Notes: generated from the sequence alone by a model not told the origin. A DNA stretch of 64,000 nt from Miscanthus floridulus (GCF_019320115.1 NC_089591.1:61223550-61287549); one strand, 5' to 3'; numbered from the stretch's first letter, positions 42,505-54,073 are shown. Made by a program: numbers and translations.

Positions 42505-43046
42505 TGTTTGTTTGGACACACAAACTCCAACGTATTCTCAGGGTTTATCACAGCTCGAACTCCACAATCACAGAGGAGGTTCCTCGAGTCGTCTAACTGC
42601 GGCTATGTGCTTCTTCTTAGCCATCATTGGAGGGAGGTTAGGGGGAGGTGGAACCCACCGCTCGAAGTCCTCTCGTGGATGTCTCCCTCTAAACCAACCA
42701 TCAAAAACGAGGTATCTAGGATCAAATTTGTCTGCACCGTCGATCCACTGAAAGAAAAAGCACCTCTTATGGACCTACACAATAAAATTCCAACAAAATA
42801 TTAGTAACCTAGTAATACAAATGAAGAAAAAAACATACGAAAACAATTACTTACATTAAAACGACTACATGTGTAGAAGTAAGGAGCTGCTCTATCTGGA
42901 TGTCTCGATTGAAACACGTTGGTCGGATGACCACAGTCACAGTTAGGGACAGGGAGGTCAGGAGGGACGGGGGCATCTTTGCTAGACTCGTCGGGGGACA
43001 ATTCTCTAGGGCGACCCCGTTTTCGCCACAACTGCTCCCGAAACAT
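42505..43046 (-). pseudogene. GRF-type zinc-finger gene in MULE-1
   Basis: Exon 1 (43,046-42,855) encodes an arginine-rich start and CDCGHPTNVFQSRHPDRAAP then YFYTCSRFN, a GRF zinc finger. A GTAAGT donor follows. Exon 2 starts after TGTAG (42,774): VHKRCFFFQWIDGADKFDPR completes the finger, followed by WVPPPPNLPPMMAKKK. A second finger begins CDCGVRAVINPENTLEFVCPN, but it is shifted by one frame near 42,595, giving a premature stop. A two-finger arrangement is common in such grass genes. The cellular role is unknown. It is the only passenger of this MULE. Confidence 0.78.
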
Positions 43047-43504
43047 ATCTTCTATCTAATAAAACAGTTCAAATTAAACATCAATCAAAACAACGCAAAT
43101 TAACATAAAATATAATCATTTGCATTGCAACTCAAATTATATAACCAACACTTATAGCAACAAAAATATACATGGTAAACATACTTCTAACTAAATAATT
43201 AACCTTAACATTGATAAAATCAAACTAATATCTTCCTCCAAACCATAGCTCATAGTTCCCAAACATAATTTTCCTCCCAACTTTAATTCCCATTCATAAT
43301 ATTTCAATCCACCATTCAAACAAAAAAAAGTGTGTCATTACCTTGAACGAGGCTGAGGAGGGAGGGAGGCGGCCAGAGAATAGAAGGGAAGGGAGGGAGG
43401 GAGGCGGCAATGCAGGGCCGGACGTCGACAGCACTTGAGAGTGGCAGGAGGGCGTGGCGCGGAAGTCTCCAACCGTGTTAAGGCAGATAGAGGGAGGGCA
43501 ACTC

Positions 43505-43757
43505 GTAGGTGATATATACCTGGGATTGCCACGCCGCGCCAAGATAGGTGGCGCGGCAGACCCTGCCATGTCACCGGTCAGCGCCCCGGTCGTCGCCACG
43601 TCATCCCTCCCGCCGCACCACCATGCATGGTGCGGCACAGGCATTTCGTCGCGCTAGGGAAATAGGCGCGGCCAAAAGTGTTAGTTTTGAAAAGAAAATT
43701 TAAACAATGTTAGATTTAAAATTAGTTTACAAAAAGTGTTAAAAATAATAAAAATTC
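43505..43757. repeat. MULE-1 right terminal inverted repeat
   Basis: This is the inverted counterpart of 41,882-42,145. Several GCGCGGC words of the left copy appear here as GCACGGC or GTGCGGC, as expected from CpG decay. Confidence 0.85.
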
Positions 43758-43961
43758 CCCCTGGTAGAAGGTTGTTATCGAGGCCGATTTTTTTACATTT
43801 TGGTCCTTTTTTTGAAAGTTTCTCACAAATAGACCCCTGACGGAAAGAATTCAGAATATGGACCCTTAGCTCAGCGTCATTGGTGCTGGCGCTGAGCTAA
43901 CACATCTCGGCGCCAGCGTCTCTGGCGCCAAGCTCCTGGGCATGGTAGATAACATGGCAGT

Positions 43962-45330
43962 TGTCGGTGTTTCAGACCGGGGGGATCCTCGACCGACTAG
44001 TAAATTTGTTCTGCGTGCTCCCGATCCGGATGGTGATGCAAAGAGACATAAGATTTATACTAGTTCAGGCAATCGGTGCCCTACGTCCAGTCTGAGAGAT
44101 CGAACTTGTATTCCTTGCACCGAAGTGCTCGTAGTAGGGGGTTACAAGCTAAGGGAGAGAAGGAACTAGTCCCAGGTCTCGGCAGGGTGTCGTGTGGGCC
44201 GTCTGAGACGTTGCTCTCAAGCAGCTGGAATGTATGCGTGTGTGTGTTCCTAGGTCCTCTTCTTTGTTTTTTCCTCTCTCTCTCTAAGTGGCCCAAGTCT
44301 TCTCCTTTTATAGTTGAAGGGAGGACAAGGACAGTACATGTATTACTATGCGGCGTCATGCCAATAGGGGTGGCACGTCCGAGCCCTGTGGCCTGTTCCT
44401 GTGGTGGCGTGGTCGTAGGAGTGGTCTGTCCTTGGAGTACTGGAGCGGCGTGGTTGTCCCATCAGATCCTATGTGTCGTGGGAGCCCCGGGAATGCCTCG
44501 GAGTGGACGTGGCGACGAACGTGCAAGCCACTGTGGATGGACTGTGCGCGAGGCCGAGACTTGGTCGGTGCCGAGGCTTGCACTACGGTGGGGGGGTCTT
44601 GGTAGGCACGAACCCCAAGATCGCCGAGGCCCTGGTGTATAGTGTCGAGGCTTTGAGCGGGCGGCTGATCGTGGGTATAGCGTTAGGACACAGTGGCCGG
44701 TAATCCCCATCGTACCCTGTCCCAGCCGGTATGGCGCTGATCGTGGACACAGTGTTAGGACACAGTGGTTGGTAATCCCCACCGTGCCCTGTCCCGGCCG
44801 GTATGGCGCTGATGCGACCTCGGGTCGCGTCAGCCATTCTGTGGCGTTGAGCCACCGTCCGGCTGAGATTGCAGGAGTGGTTGAAGTATTAATGAGACGT
44901 GACGCGCTGTCGGGAGGGTCGACCGAGGCGGGGGGCGACGGGCTGCGGACGAGCCGGCCTCGAGCAACACGGAGAATGAGGCCTCACGCGAGATGGAGAT
45001 CAGGCTCCTTGCCGAGGCCTCGCGCGAGAGGCTTCACGTGATACGGAGAATGCACCTCCTACCGAGGCCTTCTATGGAGAGCCTCGGGCGAGGTGGAGAC
45101 GGCGTTCCCTACCGAGGCCTTCCCTGGAGAGCCTCGGGCAAAGCGGAGTTTGCGTCAGGATGCCGAGACCTCCCGCTCGAGGCTCGAGGTGAGGAGGAGG
45201 TGGACCCAATGGGCTCGGTCGTGGCGGGTGAGGGGCCCACGACTTACCTTCTAGTTTTTATTTTTTTAGATGGGACTTTAGCGCCCCTTTCGATGTTTGC
45301 TTGGCGTACCCCGTTCTAAGGTACCCGACA
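43962..45330 (-). repeat. Tat element 3' LTR, 1,369 bp
   Basis: On the + strand it starts TGTCGGTGTTTCAGACC and ends GGTACCCGACA. It holds a repeated GTTAGGACACAGTGG..GGTAATCCCC motif (44,687 and 44,754). No gene lies inside; many GC-rich open frames on both strands are noise. Confidence 0.95.
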
Positions 45331-45352
45331 GTAGCCCCCGAGCCTTGGGGGA
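45331..45352 (-). other. Tat polypurine tract
   Basis: On the - strand, GGCTCGGGGGCTAC immediately precedes TGTCGGGTACC of the 3' LTR. This is the usual polypurine tract of this grass gypsy group and fixes orientation. Confidence 0.8.
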
Positions 45353-45594
45353 AGTGCGTGCACTCCCCCTAAGGGTTTGTCGAGGCTTGTTTTATACCTG
45401 CCCCGTAGGAATTGGGGTTTGTTTTTTGAGGTTCCGGTGGGTGCGCGCGAGCGCACCCGCCGGGTGTAGCCCCCGAGCCCCTGGAGGAGTGGAGTCACTT
45501 CTCCAGGGGCTTTCTTCATCTTTGTGTCTGAACGAGTAGTTCTTATTGCATTTGCCCGAGCCCCCAAGCGCAAGTTCGGGTTGCGGGGGTCTCG

Positions 45595-46890
45595 GCGAGG
45601 CTGCAAGAAAAAGCCCTCTAGCCTTCGCACGGAGCGAGAGGTTCATCAGGGGTCCCCTGACTTTGGGTATGATCCTCACGCTTCCTTTCGCTCGGAAGGA
45701 GGGGTAGAATGTGCCAGGCTACCCTCAATGGGCACGAGCGTGGACACTTCCGGTGAGCTATTAGCGGGTAGTCCGAGTGGAGGCCCGAGCCCCGTTCGCT
45801 AGGGGACGGCTAGCAGTCTAGAGACGCACTCCAAGAGTACCAGGGGGTTTTTCTAGTGGGTGCTAAGGCCGTTCGCTAGCCTTGGTGGCTCGGTGCCTCC
45901 CTACGGTGGGATCCCATTCGGATACTTCCCCGCCAGTCTCAGACACGACTTAGGATGCCCCGAGCGACTGTTCGCTCGGGCCTGGGCCATTTGTAGGCTC
46001 GCCCCAATGTCGTCCCTGACTCTGTTGCCCTGGGGCGGCTGTCAAAACCTCTTGGAGGCCCAGCCTTCGAACCTCTGGACTGTAACAGGCTCGGTGCCCT
46101 TTATCGTGTTTGTAGCGAAACCTCTAGCGTGGTTTTGGACCATTTGTCTTTGTCTTGGGTGTCCTGGTCCTTTCATCTGACCTTCACATGTCCTTTTCAT
46201 ATGGACGAAGGGTTTGTTTGCCGAGCCCATTCTGGTCTCGGCAAGGTTACAGGAAGAGTCCCTAGCCTCTACGTGAGAGGGCCGTTGGGAGGTCCCCTGG
46301 CTTTTTATACGCCTCTCGCGCATGAGGGTTTGTTTGCCGAGGCCCCTTTGGGCATGAACCCAGGTCGTGGGGTCTCGGCATATTTGTAGGAGGAGCCCCC
46401 TAGCCTCTGCATAGAGTGAGAAGGCTATCGGAGGTTCCCCTGACTTTTTATGTGACCCTCGTGCTTCCTTTTCGTTCGGAAGGAGGGGTGGAATGTGCCT
46501 CGCTACCCTCGATGGGCACGAGCGGTGGCACTTCCGGTGAGCTGTTATCGGGTAGTCCGAGTGGAGGCCCGAACCCCGTTCGTTAGGGGATGGCTAGCGG
46601 TCCAGAGACATACTCCAAGAGTACCAGAGGATTTCTCTAGTGGGTGCCAAGGCCGTTCGCTGGGCCTCGGTGGCTCGGTGCCTCCCTACGGTGGGATCCC
46701 ATTCGGATACTTTCCTGCCGGTCTCGGACATGACTTTGGGCGTCCCAAGCATTTCACTTGCTTGGGCCTCGGCCCTGTATAGGCTCGCCCACAGTCGCCC
46801 CTGACTCTGTTATCCTGGGGTGGCTGTTGAAACCCTTTGGGGTCCAGCCTTCGAACCCCTGGATCGTAATAGGCTCAGAGCCTGGTTCCT
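45595..46890. repeat. ~510-bp duplication in the Tat 3' spacer
   Basis: A segment at about 45,595-46,105 recurs at about 46,378-46,890, offset by about 784 bp. Both contain GGGCACGAGCG..GCACTTCCGGTGAGCT, GGTAGTCCGAGTGGAGGCCCG and CGGTGCCTCCCTACGGTGGG. The copies differ at many transitions. The intervening 270 bp and the stretch 46,891-47,155 hold no gene. Confidence 0.85.
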
Positions 46891-47159
46891 TCCTACGAAA
46901 GGAACAGGCCACGGGGAATATCTTCCCTATTGGCTTGGCAATGGGTGGCGCGCCTTTTGAGGCAGTTTCATGGGGAGGTGAAACGATGCTTGCTGCTGTA
47001 GTGGCTGAGCATGACGTGATGGACGGGACGTAACTGTCCTCGTATTTAATGCGGGAGACGTGGGCACGTGGGCCGACGAAATCGGCTCATGGTTAACTAC
47101 GCCGGACGGGGGGAAAACCTCCCCGATTTCGTCGCCCGTTTGTTTCGCCTCCTCCCTAC

Positions 47160-47166
47160 ATAAATA
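47160..47166 (+). promoter_or_regulatory. possible promoter of the antisense gene
   Basis: ATAAATA lies 190 bp before the ATG at 47,359, just after a short CT-rich tract, and points against the direction of the gypsy genes. It is inferred from sequence and position only. Confidence 0.4.
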
Positions 47167-47358
47167 CCCAAGGAGTCTCACCCCTCCTCGTCTTACCTTG
47201 CCTGCATTAGCACCATCTCCGTCGAGCCATCGCCAGAGCAGCGGGTGCCGGGAAGAAGAGAAGAGAAGAGCAAGCCTAGGGAGAAAGCGAGAAAAAAGCG
47301 AGAGCGTGGGAGGGAGAGAGAAAAACTCACCGCCGCACCCGATTCCTCCATCACACCC

Positions 47359-50300
47359 ATGGCTGGCAACATCATCGTTGTCGAGGCGGACCCTTGGGAT
47401 CCATCGGATGTCATTGAGGAGATGCTCCAGTCGCTTGTCGACGGTGGACTCCTCCGCCCGGTGACAGACCCTAGTAGGCCGGAGTGGATTGCTCCGTATG
47501 GTGAGCCAGAGCCGAGGCCCCATGATGGCTACGTCATGAGCTTCGTCTCCTTCCACGAGCGTGGCCTCGGTGTCTCGGTGGACCGGTTCATGCAGGCGCT
47601 CCTGCACTACTACGGCGTGGAGCTCCACAATTTTAATCCCAACTCCATCGCTCAGGCGGCTATCTTCGTTGCCGTCTGCGAGGGGTATTTGGGATTGCTC
47701 CCCATTGGGAGTTGTGGCTCCACCTATTCCGGGCAGGGCATACTACCAAGCCGACAGGCACATCGGGTAAGAGGAAGGCATCGAGGGCCAGAGGCTGCAC
47801 TCTCCAGGTGCGTCAGGACCGCCTGCACCTCTACATCCCGGCCCAACTCGCGTCCTCCAACCGCCGGTGGTACACGAGTTGGTTTTACCTCCGCAACGAC
47901 GACGGAGGACTTCCCCCCTACACTGGGCGGATTGTGGGGAGTTGCCCGGAGAAATGGAAGTGGGGTGTCCCGAAGGTCGACCAGCCAAAGCTGGAGCCGC
48001 TCCTAGAGGGGCTGGTGAGGCTGCGGGGCCATGGCCTCACCGTAGCTGTGGTCGTGGCCGCCTTCCACCACTGGAGGGTGCTGCCACTGATGGCTCGTGG
48101 TGGCGGCTGTTTGAGATGAAGCTGGGTGAGCCCATTGAGGGCACCCGGATGTCCTCCTCCGCCCTCTCCGACAAGGAAATTCTCCGTCGGGTGGGGGAGA
48201 CGGTAGATGCGAAGTTGAGGGGCGGCAACTTGACCCCCTTCACGATGCGACCATCGCGGGGGTTCCTTTCGCTGGTAAGTCGAGTGCCGCTGTAGCCTCT
48301 GAGCCTCCTCAATCTCCCCTTATCCCTTGTTTCCTTATGTGCGTTTGTCATTCCTTTAGGGGATGAGGGACGTGCGCTCCTCTCCGCCGCCCATTCCCGA
48401 GGACGCAGGGCGGCAGGCGATCAACCACGCTCATGCCGATGCGCAAAAGAAGCGAAAGGATGCTAAGGTGGTGAAGCGCACGAAGCACATCCTCGCACGC
48501 GAGGAATTGGATAAGCGCCGCCGTCAGCAACGGAAGGATGGTCTCCCGTTGGAGGAATCCCCGTCGACGTCGTTGTCGACGGAGGCCTCGGACGGGAACG
48601 ACAAGGGCGAGGGAGGGCGAGGTCCCCTAGACCACCTTCCTGACATCGTGGGGGTGGTGCCCGGGGTGTCGGCGAGCAGCCCGGCACCCCTGGGAAGGGG
48701 AGGAGAAGCAGACCCGGGCCGGCGGTTGCCCGCTCCGGGGCCGAGGCCAACACGCCCGAGGCGTGGGCGTTAGGCAAACGCGCCGTCAGCCCGGTAGGCT
48801 CAGCGGCCGTGGTGGAGCAGGTGGCAGTGGAGGTGATGGCACCGCCCCTACAGAGGACCAAAGGGGCGCTGGGGTCCGCTGAAGACCGACTGGCGCCGAT
48901 GGATATGGAGGCGACGCCTCTGCCGCCGCCTCCGCTGCTGCGGATGAGGTTTGCCGTGGCGAAGCGGGGGCTACCCCGTTCAAGGCAAGTGTACTCTTGG
49001 CAGGGTTATGGTGTCTTTCGTTCGCTTTTTTGGTCTCGCGCTGACCCTGTAGGTTAATTTTCTTTAGTCAGAAGCGGCCTGCGGATGACATCCCCTTAGC
49101 GCCCCTTAAGGCGCTTAAGGCGAGCCCCGGCTCCTCCGCCCACTGGGTGGCAGAGACACAAGCCGCCATCCAACACGGCGCAGCATCGGCGAGGGTCGAC
49201 CCAAAGGGGCCGACCACCCAAGGAGGGGTTGTCGAGGTGGCCCCTACTTAGACGAGGGAGGGAGCGCTTCCGCCTCGTGGGGGTGAGGCTCACGAGTCGG
49301 ATGGGGCCGTCATGCCCTTTGTTGCCGAGACTCTCGGGGTCTCTGAGGCTGAGGCGATGGAGGCCATGGCGCCTACGACCGCCGAGACCGTGGTGGCTAC
49401 GGTCGGTGTCTCTGCGTCTGCCAAGGCCACGATGGTGGAGGCTGGAGCCCTTGAGACCACCGAGGTCGTGATTGCAGAGGCCGGAGCCCCCGAGGTCACC
49501 AAGGCCATCGTGATGGCGGCGAGGCCGTCTGTGCAGGTCATGCCCTTGGTTCAGGGCCTGCCGTTGTTGTGGGAGAGCGCCCAGGAGGCGGAGGTCTATC
49601 CGATCTCCTCCGACGATACTTCCTGGGCGCAGGAGATGGTCGACGCCAAGGAGGCCGATGCCGTGGAGCAGCCGTCGCCGCTCTTGGACAAGGGAAGCTC
49701 GGCCCTCGTGTGGGTGCGACCTGAGCCTCGCGGGTGGGATCACCCACAAGTACTGTAGCAGAGCCGGGACGACCCTGAGGGGGAGCCTCTGTTCGCCCTC
49801 GAGGACATGGCCGAGGGCGGGCGCTGGAGCACCTTCGAGCAGTACTGCGAGCTAGCGGAGCGGTCGCTACGGACAGCGCTATCCGTGGTGGCCGACGAAC
49901 TGCCCAGAGTCGCCCAGGTTCGTGTTTTCCTTTCTCGTGTGATGTTGTTCTTTTCTTAGTTTTGTCGCAATCGACGACCTTTGTTCTGCCTCCTCAGGAG
50001 CTCAAGACCCGGTCCCTCGGGAAGTCGGTCTTTCTCCGGTGGGAGAGGGGAATCTGGGACCAGCTTTAGCGGCAGAGGGGCCTTCTTGCCGATGCTAACA
50101 AGCTTCTGTCGGTGCGAAGCACGGAGGTGGAGGACCTTCGCCTTTGCTATGCCGATGCGAAGGTCGAGGCGGCCATAGCCTAGACGCAGCTCGCCCCCTT
50201 GGCGGCGTGGGTCAAGGAGCTAGAGGAGGAGCTTACCCACACCATCAGCGATCGGGATGCCTTTAGGTCCCGGGCCAAAGAAGCGACGGCCTCAAGCAAG

Positions 50301-51177
50301 GCCCTAGCCGGGCAGCTGGGGGCAGAGGAGAGTGCGCGCCGGCTGACCAAAGGCACTCTGAACGAGGCCCTTGCTGCGGTTGAGGCCTCGCAAATCAAGG
50401 CTGTCGTTTTGAGGGGGATGGTCGAGGGTGAGTTCCAGTCCCCTTGTTTTGTTTCCTTCTCCTTATGTTCGCTCCCTAACTTCCTTGTATGATGCAGAGC
50501 TGGGGAGTGAAGCTTCCAGGGCGATCGAGGCCTCTCGGGTCGAGGCCCAGCGGTTGAAGGAGAAGGCCGAGGCCTCTCGGGTCGAGGCCCAGCGGTTGAA
50601 GGAGAAGGCCAAGGCCTCTCGGGTCGAGGCCCAGCGCTGGGAGCAGAAGGCCAAGGGTGAGTTCCGTGGGCTTCTGTCCCTAACTTAGGTTGTTTTTTCT
50701 CTGGCTCAACCTCATTCCATTTTTCGCGGTGTAGAGTCAGAGGCGGAGTTCACTCGGGCCGCCGAGGCTTCTAGCACGGTGCAGACAGTGCTTGATACCG
50801 AGATCGAGGAGCACGAGGTGCTGAAACATGCCGCCCTTTCCACCTGCGAGGCCTTGGAGGTCGAGGGGGTTCAGTCAGGCAGCTCCCTTGGGAGCCACTT
50901 GATTGCGCTGAGCAACCAGATGCGCAAGCGGCTCCGAGAGGCACTGCACACGGGTGTCAAGCGGGCGTTGGCCGTCATCTCCTCTCACTACCTTGGCGTC
51001 GACCTCCCGGCCATCAGTGATGGCTATGTTCTGCCTTATGATGACGAGGAGGCCGACGCGGCGGTCATGAAGCAGATGGAAGCGGTGGAAGGCCCTAGCA
51101 CGACGCTGGTGACGCTCTTCGAAGAGGAGGTGGTCCCTCCCCTACCATCTGCCGGTGCTGAAGGCCCTGAGCCTTGA
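47359..51177 (+). pseudogene. antisense gene of the Tat element (PF04195-type 'putative gypsy type transposon' protein)
   Basis: It starts MAGNIIVVEADPWDPSD. Residues 60-110 carry MSFVSFHERGLGVSVDRFM and YYGVELHNFNPNSIAQAAIF, the signature of the plant gypsy antisense protein. After a frameshift the same domain continues (LYIPAQLASSNRRW, FYLRNDDGG), and a second shift leads to LGEPIEGTRMSSS. A GTAAGT donor (48,275) and TTTAG acceptor (48,359) define an intron; further exons begin near 49,067, 49,999, 50,499 and 50,734. The C-terminal half is coiled coil and includes a 14-residue repeat, EASRVEAQRLKEKA, three times (50,528-50,653). It ends at 51,177. Such antisense frames are known in Tat elements; their function is unknown. 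Several stops and shifts break this one. Confidence 0.82.
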
Positions 51178-51754
51178 TCTGGGCCTTGGGGGCTATGTAA
51201 AGATAGAATAGGGGTTATTTTTGTATCAAAACGTTTGTGGCCATTGAGGCCTTTATTTCCGAAGTATTTGTGTTTCTTAGTTGTTTTTCTTATGTTTTCG
51301 AGCCTCTACCCTCTGCTGCTTCTGATCAGATTTCGTTTGCAAAATACCTCTTTGGGGCCTAAGCCATCCCTTGAGCGAGAGGTAGTGAGGGAGTGCCGTA
51401 GCCCGGGGGCGTAGGCCGTCTCGCGACTCTACCAGCCTCTTGCTTAGGAAATAGACCTTGGTCCGAGGAGTCTTTACAAATGATTCGTTAGAGCCTGCCA
51501 GAGTGTTGGCATGGGAATTTTTTGCAAAAAACAACCGAAGAATGGTGCGTGGGACCTAGGGGACACCTAGGGGGTCCCCTACCTAGCCCTCGAGGGAGGC
51601 TTGGTTCTACCGATGTGGAACCGGGTCTCCCTTGCCATGTTACTATATTGCCGAGGCCTACTATGGGCTCGGGGGGTTTCTCGAAAAATTTAGACCAACT
51701 AAAGAATGCCATTTAATTGTATTTCGAGAAACGACATATACAATGCTTGGAAAT
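51178..51754. other. spacer between the convergent antisense gene and pol
   Basis: The 3' ends of two opposite-strand genes converge here, 577 bp apart. I see no gene, only short GC-rich open frames and an inverted-repeat-like GGGACACCTAGGGGGTCCCC at 51,558-51,577. Confidence 0.5.
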
Positions 51755-52722
51755 TTAGGGATAAAAGCGACGTAGTTGTTCTATGTTCCAAGCGTTGGTG
51801 AAGACTTCGCCCTTCTCATTGGCCAGCTTGTAGGTCCCGGGCTTCAGTACTTGGGCGATGATGTACGGTCCTTCCAATGGCGGGGTCAGCTTGTGGCGAC
51901 CCTTGTTGCTCTGTGCTAGCCTCAGCACTAGGTTGCCTACCTTTAGGTCTCGGCCTCGGACGCATCGGGCCTGATAGCGTCGTAGGCTCTGCTGGTATTT
52001 GGCCGAGTGTAGTAGCGCAACGTCTCGGGCTTCCTCTAGTTGATCAAGGGCGTCCTCTCGGGTGGTGCGGTTACTTTGTTCGTTATAGGCTTGCAGCCTC
52101 GGGGAACCATATTCCAAGTCGGTGGGGAGGATGGCCTCGGCCCCATAGACTAGGAAGAAAGGCGTGAATCCCGTGGTTCGGCTTGGAGTGTTTCTCAGGC
52201 TCCAGATGATCGATGGGAGTTCGGCAAGCCATTCTTGCCAAACTTTTTCAACCAGTTGTGAATCCTTGGCTTGAGGCCTTGTAGAATCATGCTGTTGGCA
52301 CGCTCCACTTGGCCGTTGGTTCTTGGGTGTCCTATGGCCGACCAGGCCACACGGATGTGGTGGTCATCGCAAAACATCAGGAACTTTTTGCCAGTGAACT
52401 GCGTCCTGTTGTCGGTGATGATGGTGTTGGGGACCCCAAACCTGTGGATAATGTCAGTGAAGAATAGCACCGCCTGCTCGGATTTGATTCGATTGATCGG
52501 ATGAGCCTCGATCCATTTGGAGAACTTGTCGATTGATACCAGTAGATGGGTGTAGCCCTCGGGGGCCTTTTGTAGAGGCCCGACCATGTCGAGCCCCCAC
52601 ATGGCGAACGGCCATGTGATGGGGATGGTTTGCAGGGCCAGGGCCAGGAGATGTGTCTGCCGAGCATAGTACTGGCATCCCTCACAGGAGCGTACTAGCT
52701 TGGTAGCATCGGCGACTGCCAT
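51755..52722 (-). pseudogene. Tat integrase
   Basis: The 52,722-52,195 frame covers CEGCQYYARQ (end of the zinc-binding region) and the core: WGLDMVGPL with the first catalytic Asp, IITDNRTQFTG with the second (the usual Gly after DN is Arg here) and GQVERAN with the Glu. A shift near 52,200 leads to 52,117-51,755, the C-terminal domain (VGNLVLRLAQ, GPYIIAQVLKPGTYKL), ending LRRFYP. It would insert the element's DNA copy. The shift inactivates it. Confidence 0.9.
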
Positions 52723-52754
52723 CGGCCAGTAGAACCCTTGGCGGAAAGCGTTCC

Positions 52755-53871
52755 CTACGAGCGTCTGAGGCGCCGCATGGTGCCCATAGGCACCTGCGTG
52801 TAAGTTCCAAAGTAGGGCTTGGCCCGCCTCAGAACTGATACATTGTTGAAGGACACATGAGGGACTTCACCTGTACAATTCACCATCATAGAGGGCGTAG
52901 GTCTTGGCTCGGCACGCAAGCCGTCGCGCTTCTGTTCTATCATCAGGAAGCTCCCCCCGATCAAGCCAATTGAGGAACGGGACTCGCCAATCCATGTCCT
53001 GATCAGTCTATGGAGGCTCGGCATTGACTTCCATGACCTCAGGCTCGGTCGAGGGGGTCTCGGCAGTAGAGGGGGCGTCAGGCTTTGCCATGGGTTCCAC
53101 AGGTGGGCCCTCCTCTATTGCCGAGGTGCAGCCGATGGAAGGTTTGTGGAGGTCTCTAGCGAAGACATTCGGGGGGACCGGGGCCTGTGCCAAGGCCATC
53201 TTTGCCAGCTCGTCGGCGGCCTCGTTGTACTTCCGCGTGACGTGATTTAGTTCAAGACCGTTGAACTTGTCTTCTAGGCATCGTACCATCTTGCAGTAAG
53301 CCTCCATTTTGGGGTCGAGGCAGTTTGACTCCTTCATTACTTGATCTATGACAAGCCGCGAGTCACCTCGGACGTCGAGGCGTCGTGCCCCAAGCTCGAT
53401 GGCGACTTGTAAGCCATTAATGAGGGCCTCGTATTCGGCCACATTGTTGGAGGCGGTGAAGTGGAGCCGCACTATGTAGCGCATGTGTACTTCGAGGGGC
53501 AAAATGAAGAGCAGACCCGCGCCTGCCCCGGTCTTCATCAGGGATCCGTCGAAGTACAGGGTCCAGCACTCCGTCTGAATTTGAGCAGGTGGCAGTTGGG
53601 TATCTGTCCATTCAGCCACGAAATCAGCCAAGACCTGAGACTTGATCGCCTTTCGAGGCACAAAGGTCAAGGTTTCCCCCATAAGCTCGATAGCCCACTT
53701 GGCTATCCTGCCCAAGGCCTCCCGGTTATGAACTATCTCGCCTAGGGGGAAGGATGATACCATAGTCACTAGGTGCGACTCGAAGTAGTGGCGCAGTTTG
53801 CGTCGGGCTAGGACCACGGCGTAGACCAGCTTCTGGATGTGGGGGTAGCGTGCTTTGGTCTCGGAGAGCAC
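52755..53871 (-). pseudogene. Tat RNase H region with archaeal-like second RNase H
   Basis: The 53,871-53,008 frame first shows the end of the regular RNase H (HYFESHLVTMV). After a linker comes a second RNase H: WTLYFDGSLMKTGAGAG (first acidic residue), NNVAEYEALINGLQVA (Glu), VRGDSRLVIDQV (Asp) and YNEAADELAKMA. Plant Tat/Ogre elements are known for this extra archaeal-type domain. Sequence 53,007-52,755 links to integrase in a broken frame. It is out of frame with the reverse transcriptase upstream; the shift lies between 53,871 and 54,074. Confidence 0.88.
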
Positions 53872-54073
53872 CTCACTGATGAAATAAATAGGTCGTTGGG
53901 TGGGCAGAGTATGCCCTTCTTCCTACCTCTCTACCACTACGGCGGCGCTGACCACTTGGGTCGTTGCGGTGACGTAGAGTAAGAGGGCCTCGTCCATGGC
54001 CAGGGGTATCAGGATGGGAGGATTGGTGAGTAGCCTCTTGAGTATGTCGAGGGCTTCTTCGGCCTCGGGGGGT

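Larger units (their letters stand above)
41882..43757. mobile_element. MULE-1, non-autonomous Mutator-like element with ~260-bp terminal inverted repeats
   Basis: The left end GAATTTTTTTTAACACTTTTTG and the right end, reverse-complemented, GAATTTTTATTATTTTTAACAC start inverted repeats of about 260 bp (41,882 to about 42,145 and about 43,505 to 43,757). They share the GTAAACTAATTTTAAATC block, then GCGCGGC-rich sequence. Flanking bases GCCCCCGGT and CCCCTGGT(A) match at 7 of 8 aligned positions, consistent with a decayed 8-9 bp Mutator target duplication. The only gene inside is a GRF-type zinc-finger pseudogene; no transposase is present. Confidence 0.85.

Noticed and set aside
44000..46400. 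Many overlapping open frames in the Tat LTR and spacer
   Set aside because: They occur on both strands of GC-rich DNA; none has a domain or is conserved between the two LTR copies as a frame.
53024..53245. + strand frames opposite Tat pol
   Set aside because: Shadow of the RNase H coding strand in GC-rich sequence. Unlike the antisense gene at 47,359, it has no domain or splice signals.
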